DNA from: Trametopsis cervina
Lineage: Eukaryota > Basidiomycota > Agaricomycetes > Polyporales > Irpicaceae
Length of the DNA stretch: 64,000 nucleotides
Direction of reading: 5' to 3'
NCBI GenBank assembly: GCA_022385755.1
Contig: MU278372.1
Location: 1 to 64,000 of the forward strand
The notes beneath the pieces are model-generated. The model searched no databases. It worked only from the letters and a program-made list of their open reading frames with translations, and was not told where the DNA came from. Below are positions 24,631-36,419 of this stretch, one piece after another; within the stretch, counting starts at the first letter, position 1, and each line of letters begins with the position of its first letter. Made by a program: the position numbers and the translations under genes.

Positions 24631-27600
24631 TTATGAAGATGGAGTTACACGATCACGGTTCAACCGTACAGGCTTCGCTGCACCCTCCGGCTTCAGTCGT
24701 TTTGCCAAACTGTTGTCGCCATCAGCACCTTCCCCCTCCTCTCTCGTTCGCTTAGCGGCGGCGCCAGCAATGGATATTCCACCTGACGCGTCAGCAGGAG
24801 CCGTCGGCGTCGTAGGGCTAGCTGCGGCACCACCAGGTGCAGCTCCGCGGATATTGATACCTCCACGACCTCTTACAGGAACACCGCGGCCTCTACCAGC
24901 CGTCGCAGCAGCCTGCCCAGGCCTTGCTGGAAGTGTAGCTGCCCCTGCAGGCTTCGCAGCAGCTGGTGCAGTCGGCGTCGGTCTCGCAGCGGCAGCGGAG
25001 GGAGGAACAGCAGGTCTGGAGGGGCCAGGTTTCGCAGGACCAGTAGCTGGTGTAGTCGATGGACCGGCCTTCGGACCAGCCGTTGACGGACCAGCCGCTG
25101 GAGCGAACCCAGCTTTGCGCGCCTCTTCCAGTTGCGCTTCGAGGTCCTTCAACTTCGCTTGAACACGGACGAGCTGGCCATCCTTGAGTTTGCCCTTCGC
25201 CGCAGACTCCATACGCCCTCGCTCTACAGCAGCCGCAAGTTCTTCCTCGTGCTTGACCTTGAGTTCAGCTTCTTTGGCGGCAAGAGCATCGTCGATGGCT
25301 TTCTGATCTACTACGCCGTTGGTCGTGGCAGCAGCCGTGGCAGCCACAGATTCCAGAGCTTTCTTGAGTTCTTCTTGGTGCTGTTTTGTTAAACGCTCCT
25401 CTAACATCCGCAGTTCTTCGGCCGCCTTCGCGGCGTCAGCAGGTTGAGCGGCAGACGCGGATAACTCCTCGCGGAGCTTGTTGAGTGCATTTTGAAGTTC
25501 TGTCTTCGCCCGCTCAGCATCAGCGGATCGGGCTTGTTGCGTTGCCTGCAACTGCTGTTGTAGCTTGGCCTGGGAGACGGTGTGATCAGGAGCGAAATAT
25601 GAGCAATCCTTCGTACAACTTACAACAGATTCGCGTAGCGCCTTCACCTCCGCAGCCAACTGATCAGCACGCTGTAATGCTTCCTGGAGATTGAGTGAAT
25701 GTCAGCGGACAGCCAGGGACGGGGGTGATATACACCAACCTTGAGACCGTTGCTTGCTTCATCCCGTGATTTAACCAGGTCGGCCTTTTCTGTCTCCCAT
25801 AGTCGCTGAGCGTCCTCCGAAGACGGTGCAGAAGCAGCCCAGGTAGTCTTTTCGGACAGTAAGGCGTCCCTCTCTTGTCGAAGACGAGCCTGTAGTGCTA
25901 ATGATGAATGATTGACCTAGTGGTATCGAATCAACTTACAACTTCTGCCTCAAGCTCTTCAGTCTGCCCAGGTTGTTCTGTCTGCGTTGCGGCTTGTTCG
26001 AGACGCTGCTCAAGCTCAGCTTTCTCCTGACGAAGACTTGCCAGCTGTTGTGAGAGTTCCTGTTCTTTCTCGGAGGAAGCGACAGGGTCAATGTCTTGAG
26101 TCTTGGTCTGGAGCTCATCTCGTTCAGCGGTCAGCATGGCGACTTGTGACTCAAGCCCGGCGATGGTAGCCTTCAGCGCTTCCTGTTCGGCGACATGAGT
26201 GGCGAACTTCTTCCTGGAAATTTCGTTGTTCTTCCTGCTAATATCACGCAGTTTCTGAAGATTTTCTTCCAATTTCGATATCTAGACAAGATCAATGCAA
26301 ATTTTGCACCGTATATAATCCATGTACACACCTTGTCCGCATCAGTCGACTGAGCATTGGCGTTGGCAGCTTCCAACTCTGCTTTGGCTGCAGTGAGCTG
26401 TTCAATCTGGTCCTTGAGAGCCTGAACCTCTGCTGGATCAATACGATCGTACTGCCAGAAGTATTTTATCAGAGGATGAATGATGAGAGTAGATGATACG
26501 AACCTTGGTCAGTAGCTGCTTGTTGCGCTCTTGCCATCCGCGACTTTCTTGCTCCAAGCGAGTGACCTGTTGCATGCTTGCCTCTAGTTCAGCACGAGCA
26601 ACCCTGAGCTGCTCACGCGTAGGCTCCAGCTCGCTCAGCACCTGCTGCAACTGTGTGTCAAGAGCGCGCGCGCGTTTCGCGTGGGATTCACAGTCGGCAC
26701 GGAGGGTGGCGTTGCTTTCTCGCAAAAGGGTGAGCTGGTTGATCCGTTCCATCAGCTCAGAATGCTGGGCTTCGGAGGCGGCAGCCTCCACGGCACGTTC
26801 GCGCTCCTGTAATTTGTATCAGAACTACTGTAAAGGTCGACTCAGGCTTGACTTACTTCTGACAGCGTCTTCCTTGCTTCGTCCAAGCTATGAGTTAAGT
26901 GCTCTATTTGAGCCTTGAAGCGCGCATTCTCTTGCTTGCTCAATTCGAGTTGCAAGTCAACGATGTCCTTCTCCTTGCGCAAGTAACCAACGACTGAACG
27001 TAACTCTGACAACTTAGTGTCTGCGTCTTCGATGTTTTCGGCCTCCCCTTGGGTTGACGATGAAGGCTCGGCGGCGGAGCGAATACGAGCAGCCTGGGAA
27101 CTGACGGATTCGAGGTGCTGATGGAGTATAGAATTCTGCGAGACGAGATCCCTGCATCTATTCCGAAACGTTGTTGGGCGATGGGCACTGGATGCACATA
27201 CTAATACTCACCTTGAGTTCAAATCAGCGATTTCCTTATCAAGAGCTTCCCTCTGTTGTTTCCAGCTGGTTTCCGAGGTGGAAAGTTTCGCACGAGCCGT
27301 CTCTACAGCCGCAAGATTATCCCTAGCAGCCGCTTGAACCGACGAGATTTGCTGACGGAGGCCGTCGATGGTCTTGATCGCATCCGCATGGGACACGAGC
27401 TCACGGTTGTAACGCTCTTCTGCTGCCTTGGCCCTTTCCTCTAGTTCACGAACTTCATTTTCACGAGAAGCACGATCACTGTCCGAGCTGCGCTCGGATG
27501 TGGTTATATCGACGATAGTATCCTCGAGCATCTTCTTGTCTTGTGCCCATGCGGAACGCTCAGTGGACAAAGTTTCCTTCAGTTCGGTATTGCTTTGATT

Positions 27601-30600
27601 AGCTTGTGTGAGCTCTCGCTGGATAGCTTCTAGCTGAGCGAGAAGAGCGTTGTACTCGCTCTGACGAAAAAGACGTCAATACGGCAAGCAAATGCATAGC
27701 TCAATCGTCTCACCTCCTGCTTCACAATTTGTGCTTCAGTGGAAGCTTTGTACTCATCATGCGTAGCATTCAACGCCTCAAGTGCAGTTTCGTTGGCCTG
27801 GCTGATCTCCTGGAACTGCTGGGCGTGGCTCCTAGCGGCAGCCAAATCAACCTCAGCCACCTTCAATGCAGACCTGTTAAATGACATGTCAGGACGAGTC
27901 ACAACGAATACGTTGTCAGCCATACCGAAGCTCAGCGACTTCAGCTTCAAGCTGCTGTTCATGACTGAGGTCTTCATCCATACGGTGGGTAGCTCCAGGA
28001 GCACTGGTAGCGCGACGTTCATAAACAGCGAGCTTCTCTTCGTTGCCTTGCAACTGCCGCGTAAGTTGCTCAACCTGCTCATCGAGATGTTTCTTGCTGG
28101 TCTCAGCAGCAGCAAGCAACTCGCGCGTTCTCGCGTAGTCCTCAGTCTGAAAAGGAAAAGGCGGCGATGAATATCTGTCCAGACGTTGCCGCTGGGTAAC
28201 GTACCGTCTTATCAATCCGAGTGCGGATCTCCCTGAGCTCGAGATCCTTCTGAAGAACGGAGTGGCGCATGGAATCTCGTTCCTGGGTGAGCTGTGTCCT
28301 CAGATCCTGACTGCGGACGATGATCAATGCCCGCATACAATATGAATGTGGGAGGAGCTTACGTCTGATTCTCGAGCATCGAGATTTGATTCTCCAGGCG
28401 GCGCCTGTCGTTTTCACCAGAGCGTTCCAAGTCGTGATGCATCCTTTGGACGTTAGTCATGAGGTCAGACAATTGCGATCGTTCCATAGTCAGTGTTTTG
28501 TTCTCTTCGACAAGACGAGCTTGTACACTCTGGAGCAGAGTAAGAACGTGATCTAGCAAAAAGCAAAAACCCTGACCTCCCAGATCTTCTTCTCAGCGCG
28601 GAGGTTAGCTGCTTCGTTGCGCAGCTGCTCAACTTGGTTGCTGGCCAACAGGAAGTCCTCAGACACGCGGTTGCACTGTATGTCAATGCGCGCATATTGA
28701 TCATACAGTTCTTGATTGCGTCGTGTCAGATTCTCGATGTCACGACTCTGCATGCTGTTCTGTTCCTGCAGCATGCGCTGACGTTCTGTGAAAGTAGAGC
28801 TTCGTCAAGTCGGAACTTTGCTACCGTAGCGTAGCGCTTACCGGTGAGATACTCGACCTTGGCATTGGCTTTGGCGAGCTGGGCGGCAGCATGGGCAGCG
28901 TCGTGACGCACGGATACCAGCTCTTCTCTGATCCTACTTGAGTCCACACCCATCTCAGTCTTGTAGGTCTCGAAATGCGACTGTATCTCCTCGAGTTCCT
29001 TGGTTGTGTCTGAGTCAAGAATCATATGGTCGTCGTGGCCATTGACGCCGTTGACACCTCGCGCCGCCCTCAGTCCTCGTTCGCGGGTGAGCATACTCTT
29101 CAGAGCATCGCGTTCCTTGATGTAGGTTTGAATGGTGATTTCACTGCTCTTCTTGTGGTTCTCCAATTGGTCCTGGAGCTCCTTTACGGCAGTGTACGCT
29201 TCCTGCAACGCAACCTGCTGCTCAGCTTCAAGTTGCTCGCGGTACTCTTTCTCCTCGTCTTCCATCTTCTTGCCCAATTCACGAACAATCTTCAACAAGC
29301 GCTGGTTTTGCTGTTGAAGTTCTGGTAGTGACTTGAAGAGGACCAGACTGTTCGTTATCACGTCGTCAATGTTATCCGAAGTATGGGCGTCAGCGATCTG
29401 CGCGAGTTCCTCGTCGGAAGGAATGGAAGGGTCCTGTTGACGGCCAAGTTCTCTGAGAAGCCCTTGCACTTGGCGGGCAAGGTCATCGAGTTGCCTAGTG
29501 AGCAATTCGTTCTCCCGGCTGCTTTGAGTCAGCTTCTGGCCATTCTCCTCAGCGGCTGTTGCATGTGCGTCGCGTTCGGCAAGAGCCTGTGCAAGTTGGG
29601 ACGCAAGAAGGGTAGCCTCCGATTGCATGCGCTCGTATTCTTGACGTTGTTGAGCAAGGATGGGAGCCTATATAAAATGAGATAAACGCAGGCAATCGCC
29701 GAAGGATTTACTTACTCGCTCCTCAATCTGTGCCAGAACTTGAGATAGAGTGCGGTCCATATGGTCACATTCAGCGGTCTTCTTTGCGAACTCCTCTTGA
29801 AGCCTCACGAACTCGGCGTATACCTCGGTGAACGTCTTTCCCCCTCTCTGAGCACGGCTGGCCATTGCAACGGTAGGACTCAAGCCCATCATTCCTTGTG
29901 TCAAGAAATCGGGTGTGCCGTGGAAAGAAGGTGAGCCGAAACCTCGTGCGGGAGTAGAAGGCAGGCTTGCGCCAGGACCACCAGGTATGGGGAACTCTCC
30001 GCGATCCATCCTGTCGAGGATGTTCTGGAGTTCAGACACTCTGTTCTCCGCCTCCTCCGCACGCTGTCTCTGTGACTCAATCTCCTCCTTCAACACCGCC
30101 TCGCGCCTCTCTGCGCGGTCCCCAACGCCAGCCCATTCCTTCTCAATACCTTCCACAATAGCTTTCGCCTGCGCCTCTCGTTCTTCCATCATCTCGACCA
30201 AGCGTTTCAGGCCTGAAGCTTCGCTGGAGTAGGTAGCTTCCTGCTCGGCCAGCTGTCCGGTCAAGTCTTGGACGCGAGCAAGCGCTTGAGTGAGTTGGTG
30301 GGACTGAGAGTTGTAGGACGATTGTAGAGCCTTGAGCGAGCTTTCCGTTGCCGAATGTTTTTGAACCAGTGAGTCATGCGTAGCTTGCAGTTGTGTCAAC
30401 TCCGCATGTTTCGTGCGCCTAAAGGTGGCATATTCTTCCGTCTTGGTCGCCAAGTCCGCAGACGTTCGCTTCGCTTCTTCCTTTGCCAGTTCCAGCTGCT
30501 GGGAAAGCGAGTCCAGCTTGAACTACATATGATGGGTTAAATTTGGAACTATGGAGTCGAGAATTCTCAAACCTTATTAGCAGTTTCCGTTGACCGCAGC

Positions 30601-31340
30601 TCACGGAGTTGACTTTCAAGACCCTGGTAGTCCTGACGAGCCTGCTTCAGGTTTCCTCGGAGTGTGTGAATTTCCTCTGCACAACAATGAGAGATCGGAA
30701 AACCACGGGAATATAAGCACCAACCTTCGCGCTGTGTGGCATCCTCCTTCAGCCTACTAATAACTCCAATTAAGTCTCGTTTTTCTCTTTCCGTGTCATC
30801 GACGCGTTGCTTGAGAAGCTCCGCCTCGGTAGAAGTCGCTGATCGTGAAGTCGTAATGGACACTAGTTGTGCTTGCAACTCATTCCGAGACGCGACTGTA
30901 CCCGGCTTAGAGAGCGAGGCATGGGCACGAGGAGTCGTTCACGTACCAATTTCTTCCTTCTCCTGTTTCACCTGCCTCAACTCGTTTTGTAAGCCCTCGG
31001 ACACGCTCTCAAGCTCGTTCGACGCGGTTTCCCGGTCTTGAAGAGCCTGGTCCAGTTCAACCTCCTTTCGCTGAACCTCGGCTCTTATCTCCTCAAGCTC
31101 CTTCTGATTGGCATCAGTCTCAGATGCCTGCGCAACAATGAGTCTGTATAACGAGACTATTGTTTCTGGTGTCGGCACATCAAGCTGCGTCTCAGGAAGT
31201 AAAGCCGACAGGAGGTCGAAGTCCACGTCTTCCGGAATGTGCACCGTCCATGCCTGAGGCGGTGCAGGGGACGGCTCGCGTGTGACAGGCTCGGTGGCAG
31301 CTACGGCTGCCGCCTTACTCTGCCTTCGTGTTTTGGTCAT
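24631..31340 (-). CDS. Nuclear pore basket nucleoporin, Mlp1/TPR family
   Basis: Filament-forming coiled-coil protein of the nuclear basket, linked to mRNA surveillance and export and to spindle-checkpoint anchoring. The start MTKTRRQSKAAAVAATEP leads to a short head (VDFDLLSALLPETQLDVPTP), then well over 1,500 residues of almost unbroken heptad coiled coil. The TPR/MLP core signature is recognisable: EQLRNEAANLRAEKKIWE joined to VQARLVEENKTLTMERSQLS across an intron near 28565. The tail is Pro/Ala/Gly-rich with RGRGVPVRGRGGINIRG and a basic KRTREEGEG/AKRLKPEG region, a likely nuclear-localisation signal. About fifteen or more introns interrupt it; total length is roughly 1,900-2,000 residues. 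It could be mistaken for myosin-tail or golgin, but the head, the core motif and the RG-rich tail fit Mlp/TPR. Confidence 0.88.
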
Positions 31341-31754
31341 GAAGTGTGTTGACCTGGTGGTCAGAGCAGGAAGAGGCGTCCAAAGCCACTCGGCCACAAC
31401 TTCTCAAGATATTTGCGCGTGTTTGCCAAAGGCTTTGGAAACTAACAAGCACAAATAAATGTGTTTATTTCCCAATTATAGCGGAGGCCGAACCGAGGTG
31501 CCATATGTGGGAGGTATGTGGCGCTGCACGTAATCGGAGTTTGATCTGTATTATATTGTGATGCTTTCTAAACAGGGCGTGATATAAAGTCTCTGCTTCA
31601 TCGCAACGCTGCAGGCGACAGCCAGCACATCCCTTTCCTACCAGCTTTTCGTGTCGCAGTCTCTGGTATTTCACGAAGCACGATTCGCATCCCAAGCTCG
31701 GTATTCCTTCCAGGTTGAGAAGTCTGGAAATCACCCCAATCGGATTTAAGCACC
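31341..31754. other. Divergent intergenic region, Mlp-type gene / mob2
   Basis: These 414 bp between divergent start codons hold both promoters. An AT-rich patch lies at 31440-31480. No motif was confidently recognised. A minus-strand frame continues 19 codons upstream of the chosen Mlp start but looks like 5' UTR. Confidence 0.4.
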
Positions 31755-32734
31755 ATGTCCTTCCTTAATTCTATTGGGTGAGTATAGACCATAACTCTCT
31801 GGCTCGTCATGCCTAGTAGATGCTGAGTCCAACTCTTCACCAGCCGGTCTATGTCCCGTGCCCCTCGACCGCCGCGACGATCTACAACGCCAACGTCTGC
31901 TACCTTCCCAACAAACTCCACGGAATCATTGCCTTCCAGTCCTAGTACGACGCAACCCCCTTCTCAAACTCCGAAGCCGTTATACCTGTGCAGTCCCTTC
32001 GTCGAAGCTGCTCTGGTCAAGGGCAACTTCAAGACAATCGTAATGCAGCCGAAGTATGCAGACATAAAGGAATGGGTCGCAGTGAACAGTGCGTTGCCAA
32101 GCCACCCTTCCGGGACCGAATTCTAAAAATATTGCAGTATTTGACTTCTACCAAAACTTGAACCTGTTCTATGGAGTCCTTGCCGAATGCTGCACCTCGA
32201 CATCATGTCCCTCCATGTCGGCGGGTCCTGAGTACGTCGGCTCTCTGTAATATGCCTCCGCGCTCTGACACATCTGAACAGTTTGAACTACACATGGATC
32301 AATCACGATCGCAAGAGCGTGCAACTCCCGGCGCCGACGTATATTGATTATGTCATGACGTGGGTACAGAACCTGCTGGACGACCAAAACGCCTTCCCGA
32401 CGAAGTCAGGTACGTAACAATACTGTGTACTACCAGCATTTCCGGCTCAAGCGCGTTTTCAGGTCGCGACTTCCCGCCCAACTTCCCTTCAACTGTCAAA
32501 CATGTTTATCGACAGCTTTTACGCGTCTTCGCTCACTTATACCACGCGCATTATCCTCAGATCTTGCATCTGCGGTCGGAGCCGCACTTCAATTCCCTTT
32601 TCGCTCATTTCCTTGCCTTTGGGAAGGAATATGATCTTCTCGACGTGAAGGATATCAAGGGTCAAACTGGCTCTGCTGTAGGGGTCGGTGCACTTTGGGA
32701 GAGATGGAAGGACATGGGTATCTTGGAACAGTGA
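31755..32734 (+). CDS. mob2: Mob2-type activator of an NDR/LATS kinase (Orb6/Cbk1 partner)
   Basis: Binds and activates the NDR-family kinase that controls polarised growth and cell separation. Exon one (MSFLNSIG) is spliced to RSMSRAPRPPRR and a Ser/Thr/Pro-rich head. The conserved domain begins KPLYLCSPFVEAALVKGNFK, then FDFYQNLNLFYGVLAECCT and CPSMSAGPE (zinc cysteines), YTWINHDR, LDDQNAFPTKSGRDFPPNF, and VFAHLYHAHYPQ (zinc histidines). The wording around KPLYLCSPFVEAALVKG and NLNLFYGV matches Mob2 better than Mob1, which has a different lead-in. Length is about 250 residues. It ends about 310 bp before the convergent cofilin stop. Confidence 0.9.
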
Positions 32735-33043
32735 AGCGAACGGAGGGCCGTAGCCCCCATAACTACCATACATCGTTGCATAATGGTCCTGCATTCGTTT
32801 CTGTATATAGTACTTACCATCTGGAATTCTCTTAGGCTCACTTTCCGTTCCCCGCTGTTCAAGATGCTTGACCGACATATTGTCTTGAAGAGAGCGTCTC
32901 GAATAGAAGAAATATACATTGGGCTTTATTTCGCGTCTCTAGCTTCGAGTACTAAGTTCAACAGGGAAAATGTTCGTAGGGATGCGCTCATGGTACACGG
33001 TAAGGGATTCGCGAAATTCCAGGCGGAGCATGACGATGAGAGC

Positions 33044-33658
33044 TTAGCGGATACGCTTGACCTTCTCCAGGACTGAGATGTTTGATCAGCGTAAGGTGTC
33101 GTCTGATCACATGCAACGATCCAAACTGACCTGTCTCGACACTGATTTCTGAGTAGTCCGTTGCCTGGACCTCAGCGGCTATGCCAACCAAGCTACGTCG
33201 GAGTGCGTCTCGCGAGGAAGCGTACAACATCTTGGCCTTGATTTTGGCATCATCGGGCACCCTGACGCGTCGTTATTAGCCGATGGCAGCTGCACGTCGA
33301 AACGCGGTCTCAGAGTGCCACTGGTAGTGTATCACGTACCAAGAAGCGAAAATGATCTTGTTCCTCTTGCCACCGCCTTCGGCCTCAAACTCAAAGTCAT
33401 ACACGGCATATCTGCACTCGCCCTCAGGAAGGTCGCCGATAAAGGTCTCGTAGTCTGTCTCGCTCGATGTCTTCACCACGACGATCTCCGTCAGGTCGGA
33501 TGACAGCCCGTATATGATGTACTTGTGTTTCTTGCCAATCTTCAGCTCTTGGAACACGTCAAGGCATTGCTGGGACACGCCGATACCGGAAGCCTGGATG
33601 TGGCGGGAGGGGATCTAAGCAGTTTCACTCATAGATATTCAGGAGAAAGACTTACCAT
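33044..33658 (-). CDS. cof1: Cofilin / actin-depolymerising factor
   Basis: Severs and depolymerises actin filaments; essential in yeasts. Exon one is only the initiator ATG (33656-33658), followed by a GTAAGT donor. Exon two opens ASGIGVSQQCLDVFQELKIG, giving the usual M-A-S-G start with the regulatory Ser3. The core reads KKHKYIIYGLSSDLTEIVV, then DYETFIGDLPEGECRYAVYD, and continues FEFEAEGGGKRNKIIFASW to VPDDAKIKAKMLYASSRDAL, the actin-binding long helix. The last intron splits ISVET from VLEKVKRIR. Length is about 138 residues, normal for the family. Confidence 0.93.
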
Positions 33659-34100
33659 ATTGTATGTTGAGTATGAGGGATGAGGGCGAAAAGTACAGGG
33701 AGGGGTTAACGGATACGATGCACTGGACGATGCGATGTGTTTCTACTATAAGGCATATCAAGATGGCCGGCGATTGCCATTCTGATTCAACACAGGAGGC
33801 GGGCGCGGCCGCGGCGCAGGCTCTCGCCCGCCAAGTGGCGTTTCTACGTAAAGCTGAGTGCCTACGCTTTCGCTTGGTTTATCGCTTGGGTCACCGGCGT
33901 AGCCACTGCGCGCTGCGCACAGCAGTCATTATTGACATTTTCACGCCCAGGCTGGCTTTGGTACCGATAAACTCGTAAATTCCATTTCATGACAGTAAAC
34001 AACGATTAGAGCATGCATTAATGATGCTAGTGATAATGTAATGACTACATTGCTCTTTACTCGAATATTATAATGCATTCCAAGATACTGACGGCCGGCT
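33659..34100. other. Intergenic stretch, cofilin upstream region
   Basis: These 442 bp lie upstream of cofilin and downstream of the F-box gene (both minus). A GC-rich patch at about 33798-33834 contains GGCGGGCGCGGCCGCGGCGC and later CGCCCGCC, and may be a promoter element of cofilin. No gene was recognised. Confidence 0.4.
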
Positions 34101-35448
34101 TTAGGAAGGCGACGAAGAGAAAGAGACATACACTTGGCACCGAGCTCTCAGCTTCGGAAGAGCTGCGGACCACAGCGATCTGAACCGCTGCGCCTCCTCC
34201 GCTTGTGAGTGTCCAAAGACTACTAAGTGCACTGCTTGGATCCCAAAGGGAAGATCGAGTGCGATGTTTTCGAATTTGGTGACAGACGTAGATATGATGT
34301 CCCGCAGCTCGAAATAGAGATACAGTTCGCTACAGCAGAACGTCGTGTCGGTGAGTGCAGTCAAGAGCTGGCGATAGATGTCCCATGGTGAAAAAGCGTC
34401 GTGTTTGAGGCGTTGTAGTGCGTGCATCATCCCCGCCAACTCACTGCGTTTAAGCGAGAGCGACAAGGTTGTAAGCCTCCCGCAATCCACGAGGTATCGC
34501 GCCACTGTATAGAGGTGAATACAATAGTTACAGACCGGAGGCATGGCACGTACCTCTCCGGATATTTTCAGGACGTAAGTCCGATCGCCAATCCGGCGCT
34601 GTGCATTGTTCTTGCAACGTCAAGCTCACGTTTTCAATGGAGGCGCCCACCACTTCCGTAAACTTCGCTAAGTCGGAAGTACGGCCAGACTTGAGTCCCG
34701 GATTGATGCTAAGGGTCTTCAGTCCGTTTACGCTACTAACGGCCTGGGATTGTGCAAGGTAGATTGTAAGAGCTGCAAGCATCTCGGGGCAGTCGTGACA
34801 GTTCTGGATGCTGATGTTCCGTGGCGTTGGAGGCAATTTTGTAGCGGGGGTAATGGATGGGAAATCGGAAGACGGACTAGCGGGAGACGGAAGTGTAACA
34901 TGTCGAATGGAAGGCCTGTCTAGCTTCAGGGTAGCCAATGGCACGAATTTACTCGCGAGACTAATAGCATCCCGAGGGTCGCGGAAGGCGTTCCGTACAA
35001 GTTCCAATGTCCGGATATTGGGAAATAAGTCTTCCCAGCCAGCCCGTCGGGCGGAATACGGTGAACTCTGGGTGAAGTCCATATCCAATATCCGTAGCGA
35101 GCGTATGTGACGCATGCGACACAGTAGATCCCAGAATTGCGCGCCGCATTGCTCCACGTCCCGTACGACGGCACAAGACGACCATGTACGGATCTCTAAT
35201 TCGTCGGCATAGTCGACGATGACCGGAAAGTCGCGCAACATGGTGGAGTAATGAAAGAGATCCTTCTCGCTCCGTATCAGGCAGTCGGCGTGGTGCAGAG
35301 TGAAACGGCGATGCAGATGGGTCCGGCTACGATGGAGCCAAGAGCGAGCTGTGCGAGAGCAAGCGTCGAGTGTAGCCCGGTCATGGCGACATTCGTCGAT
35401 GATTAGCTCGATGACGTCGAGCGGGATGTGCGGGTTGGTCGAAGACAT
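34101..35448 (-). CDS. F-box-like protein
   Basis: Probable substrate receptor of an SCF ubiquitin ligase, of the large expanded F-box family seen in agarics. The start MSSTNPHIPLDVIELIIDEC is an F-box-like first helix, followed by ATLDACSRTARSWLHRSRTH. The rest carries degenerate leucine-rich segments (RSLRILDMDFTQSSPYSARR, IRTLELVRNAF, GLKTLSINPGL, ENVSLTLQEQ). One intron of about 50 nt (donor GTACGT near 34557) joins ENIRR to VARYLVDCGRL. The product is about 435 residues, ending YVSFSSSPS. The substrate is unknown. Upstream lies almost 1 kb without a gene. Confidence 0.82.
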
Positions 35449-36419
35449 TGATTCGTATCTAGATAGGCAAGGAGGACGAAGAGGTCAGAGATCCTCAGTA
35501 CAGCTGCTGTGGATCCGCTCACCGTTAGTGGTGTGTGGTCAAGGGGCTGGGGCGGGATGGGCATTGCTCTTCATACCGCTGGAGTATAAGTATCATCGCC
35601 TTGCTGGAGCCGAACCGAATAAGGTTTCAAGAAGTCGCAGTCGGGCAATAATGTTATTAGGCCCTATACAGTGTGTCTCAAAAAGAGGCGACTTTTGGCA
35701 GCGGGAGCCCTCTAGCGATTGCTTGAGTAGCCGTATTTACGTAGATGCTATGCGGCTAGGACAACACTCACCCAGTTCGTGTTTCACCAGAGCGCACTCC
35801 GAACGACGCGCATTTATGCTTGGAAATTCGACATTATATCGTACAGTCTGTACGGCAATGCCGAGCAATCCGCAAGTCGAAGGCGTGTTTGTCATACATA
35901 ACAGAATCTGAACCTTGTCCTTCGCGCTCCAGAGGTGACCTGCAGGCATGTGGCTGACAAAGACCCTACATGTGAAGCTGCAGCCTAATGGTTCCGAGTA
36001 TTGTAGGCTCCTAGCAAGCTGCAATGTATATATGTTATCAGAGTTCGCTACATCGCCATATAAACACTGTCATCAGCTACCTGTGCCAGCGAACAGCGCG
36101 CATACTTTCGGCGGGCAAGTGCTGCGTGCGCGAGGTTGTTTGAGGATGAATGTTTGACCCCAACCCAAAAATGTCTAGCCCCACAATGACAACATCCCAG
36201 GAACCACACGCTCATGTGACCGCCTGGCGAACGCGACACGTCCGGGCGCCACCCACGCGTTGTTTGTTCGGAACAAAGTTCGACTTGCAGTGATGAACAT
36301 TAGCGCGTCCACCATTCCAACCACTCCTCCTTAATGCTAGTGATTCTGACGTTGTCAGCGTCGCAGGCAGTCCCGTCTCATTTGCTCTGTATATATAGTT
36401 CACGACCTCGCTCTTCATC
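35449..36419. other. Intergenic stretch, about 1 kb
   Basis: This is the divergent space between the F-box gene and the kinase gene. Open frames at 35737-36024 and 36212-36505 (minus) and the extension of 35300-35911 (plus) lack any domain-like segment. A TATATATAG run lies at about 36391-36399, close upstream of the kinase start codon. No repeat or RNA gene was recognised. Confidence 0.4.

Noticed and set aside
31341..31397. Upstream in-frame start for the Mlp-type gene
   Set aside because: Adds 19 residues unlike the family; MTKTRRQSK is the better start.
35300..35911. 203-codon plus-strand frame antisense to the F-box gene
   Set aside because: Mostly antisense to the F-box start region and without domain features.
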